DNA of 64,000 bases from Anoplolepis gracilipes (Eukaryota; Arthropoda; Insecta; Hymenoptera; Formicidae). The notes beneath the pieces are model-generated. The model was not told the DNA's origin. It searched no databases and saw only the letters and a program-made list of their open reading frames with translations. The translations under genes were made by a program, and so were the position numbers. The stretch is taken from assembly GCF_047496725.1 (NCBI RefSeq), contig NC_132970.1:3473001-3537000 (forward strand), read 5' to 3'. Below, piece by piece: positions 60,861-64,000 of the stretch. How positions within the stretch are numbered: the first letter of the stretch is position 1; the number at the start of each line of letters is the position of its first letter.

Positions 60861-63826
60861 CTGTAAAAAAATATGCACAATCATCAACAAGAGATTTATT
60901 CTGTAATTCGTCGGATGCAAAATTATAGTTGCAGCTTCACATTACGAGGATTCTTAAACTATTTTAAGAAATTCCTTTGCAGATATCTTAATATCTGATA
61001 GAATTTAGATATCGAGAATTCGTGAACACACATAATCGTATATTCACTTAAATAATAATTAGATATTAAAATATCTTTTAAATATCGTATATTTAAATAT
61101 TATATTAAAATATTGATTTGAATGTATTATGAACATACCGTTGCACAATCTTTGCTGGGAATAAACTTCTGGTCATTACAGGCAACTTCGTCATCATCGA
61201 CTGGCTTCGAAGTAGGCGTCAAGGTAGGACGAGGCGCTTCGGTAGTCCATTCGGGTTTCTTGGTGGGTTCGGTTGATGGTTTTGGTTTATTCTCATCCGT
61301 GGAGGCTGGAGTACTAGGTGGCCTGTCCCATTCGGGCTAAAAACAAAATGCAATTATTATTAGGTTAGTGTAGAGATTGTTGCTTTTGTAACTGCAATAT
61401 TCTTTATATTACATGATATTTGAATATATTTTATCGATTATATTATTGTCTTACCCTGGGCGTTGTTTTGTAATCCTTAGGTGTTACTGTATAGTCCTTT
61501 AAGCCGTCGTAAATTGTAGTCATAAGAGGATTCACAGGACCGCAAAGTCCTCTGAAATCGTCCATATCGACAGCCCAGACCATGGCACCTAGATATTTTT
61601 TCTCCTTGAGGAAGTTCATCTTGTGAACAATACTGTCAGCATCCTCGTAACCGACCCATTGAGTATCTGCAAATAATAAATTATCGATAACTTAACTATA
61701 CCTTATACATACATACATATGTATGTATAGTATCTGCTACATACATGCCTTATACACACGTTAAATATGCTATATATATATATATATATATATAGCATAT
61801 CTACAATTACATAATTTTGACAAAAAAAATATAAGAATTTTAATACAGAATAACTAGCAACAAAAGCAGCAATAAATTAAGATCGATTAGTGGTGAATAA
61901 ATGATATATCTATATTAATGTTTATAAAAAACAAAATATTTTTTTTAAATTTTTAAAAAATAAAGACAAAATATCTCTGATTTTTTTAATTTCTCTTAAC
62001 ATATATACATATATCTTTAATCGAATCATATAATATCTCTGAAAGGTAAGATGTGACGAAAATAATATTTTCATTTATTGAAGAAATTGAATTATTGAAT
62101 AATATTTTCTCGGTCATTTACCCTGGTACGTTCACTCTGTAATAATTACGAATTAATTTCCTATCCTATATTTATCAAGATTTTCAGAGAAATCGCGAGT
62201 CATTCCGCACAATTTTATACTTTTTACATCTGTAACAATTAAACTTACCTTTGTACATATAAGGTACTTTGCCTATATCGTCATATTCCTTTGTCCACCC
62301 ATTGTTGGGTTTTTGAAGTTCCATACAGATCTATAAGTTTAATAAATTTTAACATGGTCGGTGAGCTTTGTTCAATTTGCTTATTCCTTCGGGGATCGAT
62401 CACTTACTTCGTAATAAGCCAAGAATCCTTTAGCTGCGGTATATTTGCCAGGCGCGCCGCCACCGGCTTCTTTGTTAATATAAGTTCCAGGTTTTTTATT
62501 ATTATTGCCTTGACTGAGAGTAAAAGTACGTCCGTATAACGGGATTCCTACGACGAGCTTATTGGCAGGGCATCCTTTGTCTTCCCAGAGTTGAAGACCA
62601 TCGTGCTAAAATAATTGCATACAGATCAATAAACATTATTGATATATTGTACTTTATTATTACTGATAAATTGAAAATTCTAAATCAACTACATTAATTC
62701 TATCGTTCTTTTAGCACGATAATGTATAATCTCTTGCGTAGTGGATTATATATGTCGTATAAAATTAGTATGTACTTTCATCGATGAGGAAAATGTGGGA
62801 AACATACCACGTTTAGTTTCTCGTAGGCGTACTGATCGTGGGGTCTCCTGTAAAGCGGGCTGTGAACGTCGGCAAATCCGCCCCAGTTGCCACGAAGATC
62901 ATACGACATGACGTGGATGGCATCGATAAGTCTGCAATTATTAAATACTTAATCAGAAAAAATTATATTAAAAAACAAAAGCTGTTTGGGTATTGTTTTT
63001 ACAATTATTGTATATATTTTACTCTTTAAGTGTATTGAAAACATTATTCTACAACGAGAGGCAACTTACTCGCATAATTCTGGCACGTGATATCCCTCGT
63101 TGAGACGGAACGTGGCCATCGGCACTGCCATAGTGATCTCCCAGCCTTTTCCTGCTTTGTTGAACGCCGTCCTCAGCTCCTCGACGAAGTAGAAGAAGTT
63201 GTTCTTGTCGCTAAAAGTGCCGCCTCTATCGGTAGCTGCCGGATATTCCCAATCAAGATCGAAGCCATCGAAGCCGTACTGATTCAGAAAAGCTGCAAAC
63301 AAAATCAGAAATTTAATTTCTTTTTATTTAAACTAACGAGAGAGAACGATGAGACAAATCTGTGTACTCTTCTAGGAGAAACCGCGAGATAAATCTCAAA
63401 TTTCTCAATATATATCATATTTCAAGCGTTTCATTAATCTTTTTATATCATGAATTCTATAAATGAAGCACGTTTTTTTGCGCAAGTTATATTTACCGAC
63501 GATACTCCTGATGAGCGAGTCACGCCTGGCTTTTATGCGAACCATTTGACTATACTTTCTGCCACCCTCGGCCCAACCACCGATGGCGACCTGAGTCTTT
63601 AGATGCGGGTATTTTTCTTTCAGAGCGACGAACTTATTAAAACCGCCTTTCTCAACGTCCAGCTCTTCCTCGAGAATAAGCCTTTCCCAGGTGACGTTGC
63701 TCACACCGATGAAGGAGTAGATAATGTGCGTACACATATTAGCGGGGATGTCATCGATACCATAACTGCCTATATCCGGACGATAGATAGCCCAATTGCT
63801 AAAATAACACACCAGTCTTGGTTTTT
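60735..63826 (-). CDS. Cht7: Chitinase, GH18 + CBM14, probably Chitinase 7 (3' part, eight exons)
   Basis: Exons in transcript order are 63826-63497, 63292-63070, 62931-62808, 62605-62408, 62330-62249, 61666-61455, 61336-61139 and 60860-60735. All introns are GT-AG and all phases match. They encode 496 residues. A complete GH18 barrel shows all four family motifs: KTQVAIGGW (76-84), FDGFDLDWE (117-125, catalytic Glu125 with its Asp pair), MSYD (192-195) and GAMVWAVDMDD (345-355). A Pro/Thr-rich linker (about 390-435) leads to a CBM14 domain with six Cys (442, 453, 459, 469, 482, 493). The enzyme would hydrolyse beta-1,4-GlcNAc bonds of chitin outside the cell. The phrase WAIYRPDIGSYGIDDIP and the GH18-linker-CBM14 C-terminus resemble insect Cht7, which has two GH18 domains and an N-terminal membrane anchor. 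If so, the first GH18 and the 5' end lie past the window. A different group is possible. Confidence 0.93.
61139..61336 (-). CDS. Cht7: Chitinase exon: Pro/Thr linker and CBM14 start
   Basis: It encodes PEWDRPPSTPASTDENKPKP and further P/T/K-rich sequence, a likely O-glycosylated spacer, then VACNDQKFIPSKDCAT with the first two Cys of the chitin-binding domain. The linker is short compared with the long Thr-rich linker I recall for the fly protein. Confidence 0.92.
61455..61666 (-). CDS. Cht7: Chitinase exon: GH18 motif IV and barrel end
   Basis: It encodes TQWVGYEDADSIVHKMNFLK, then GAMVWAVDMDDF (motif IV, with the substrate-stacking Trp) and RGLCG, ending TPKDYKTTPR at the start of the linker. 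Acceptor TTTGCAG, donor GTAAGA. Confidence 0.95.
61764..61803. repeat. (TA)n hairpin in a chitinase intron
   Basis: A TA run bounded by ATATGC and GCATAT, making a near-perfect palindrome of about 40 bp in the 582-bp intron 61667-62248. It is likely polymorphic and probably without function. Confidence 0.6.
62249..62330 (-). CDS. Cht7: Chitinase exon: short 82-nt exon
   Basis: It encodes ICMELQKPNNGWTKEYDDIG then KVPYMYK, and G of a split Asp codon. The flanking introns are 202-582 bp apart from the short 77-bp intron before it. Acceptor CTTATAG, donor GTAAGT. Confidence 0.9.
62408..62605 (-). CDS. Cht7: Chitinase exon: GH18 insertion region
   Basis: It encodes HDGLQLWEDKGCPANKLVVGIPFYGRTFTL through an AGGGAPG loop to GFLAYYE, which is typical of the alpha+beta insertion between strands 7 and 8 of GH18 chitinases. 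It is in phase 0 at both ends. Confidence 0.94.
62808..62931 (-). CDS. Cht7: Chitinase exon: GH18 motif III
   Basis: It encodes LIDAIHVMSYDLRGNWGGFADVHSPLY to YEKLNV. MSYD is GH18 motif III and the NW..FADVHSPL stretch lines the substrate groove in the family. The donor is GTATGT. Confidence 0.94.
63070..63292 (-). CDS. Cht7: Chitinase exon: GH18 catalytic motif II
   Basis: The acceptor is TTTGCAG and the first codon is split (G|CT, Ala). It encodes FLNQYGFDGFDLDWEYP with the intact DxxDxDxE signature, then a helix rich in aromatic residues (NNFFYFVEELR), ending HVPELC and GA of a split Glu codon. The donor is GTAAGT. Confidence 0.95.
63497..63826 (-). CDS. Cht7: Chitinase exon: GH18 start, motif I
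   Basis: The acceptor TGATATTTCAG lies on the minus strand and the exon opens with AA completing a Glu codon from an exon outside the window. It encodes KPRLVCYFSNWAIYRPD... through KTQVAIGGWAEGG to RSIV, with donor GTCG|GTAAAT. The open frame continues beyond both splice sites into intron sequence and should not be included. Confidence 0.93.
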
Positions 63827-64000
63827 CTGAAATATCAATACAGCATTTAAAATCGAAATTATTAGGATCATTATTAGTATGCATAATGAATAAACCTTGA
63901 TCTGTCTTCGCTATTAATTTGTGATATAAGTTTTATCAACTTTGTCATATAAAAAAATCACAACAGTAAAGTACATATATAGCGTAACTCTAAGATCAAA

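Noticed and set aside
63827..63884. N-terminal extension MHTNNDPNNFDF of the chitinase frame
   Set aside because: It is intron sequence ahead of a clear TTTCAG acceptor, and the residues do not resemble GH18.

Overview
The window looks like insect nuclear DNA, most likely from a hymenopteran and possibly an ant. The background is AT-rich and is broken by short CpG-rich islands and many GA/CT, TA and GT microsatellites. Genes are few, far apart and split by spliceosomal introns. The two recognisable genes are insect families. No rRNA, tRNA, CRISPR or bacterial-type structure was seen. The hymenopteran placement is an inference from overall character, not from a diagnostic sequence.

Layout. 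Bases 1-26,600 have no convincing protein gene. They hold CpG-rich islands, AT-rich deserts, a degenerate tandem array of about 41 bp units (4651-5000) and several motif clusters, and are best read as the upstream regulatory domain of the next gene. At about 26.64-31.97 kb on the + strand lies the gap gene Krüppel (Kr), with five C2H2 zinc fingers and a C-terminal PEDLSM CtBP-binding motif. I reconstruct three coding exons. The first is only 19 nt (26832-26850). It was found because its ATG is the first in the apparent leader, it ends at a strong GTAAGT donor, and its phase matches exon 2. The model gives 498 residues. A second possible leader exon with a TATA box lies near 23.03-23.12 kb.

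Bases 31,974-60,460 are again without a supported gene. They contain two MITE-like elements with terminal inverted repeats and TA flanks (36838-37184 and 39735-40142), an 85-bp tandem duplication, a (GGC)13 tract, a (GACG)n tract and several CpG-rich islands. Bases 60,735-63,826 on the - strand carry the last eight exons of a chitinase: a complete, catalytically intact GH18 domain, a Pro/Thr-rich linker and a C-terminal CBM14 chitin-binding domain. The sequence fits the second GH18 domain of insect Chitinase 7 (group III). Its 5' part lies beyond the right edge.

The two genes are not known to work together. Kr is an embryonic transcriptional repressor and the chitinase is an extracellular cuticle enzyme. 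The long gene-free flanks fit the large cis-regulatory domain expected of a developmental regulator.
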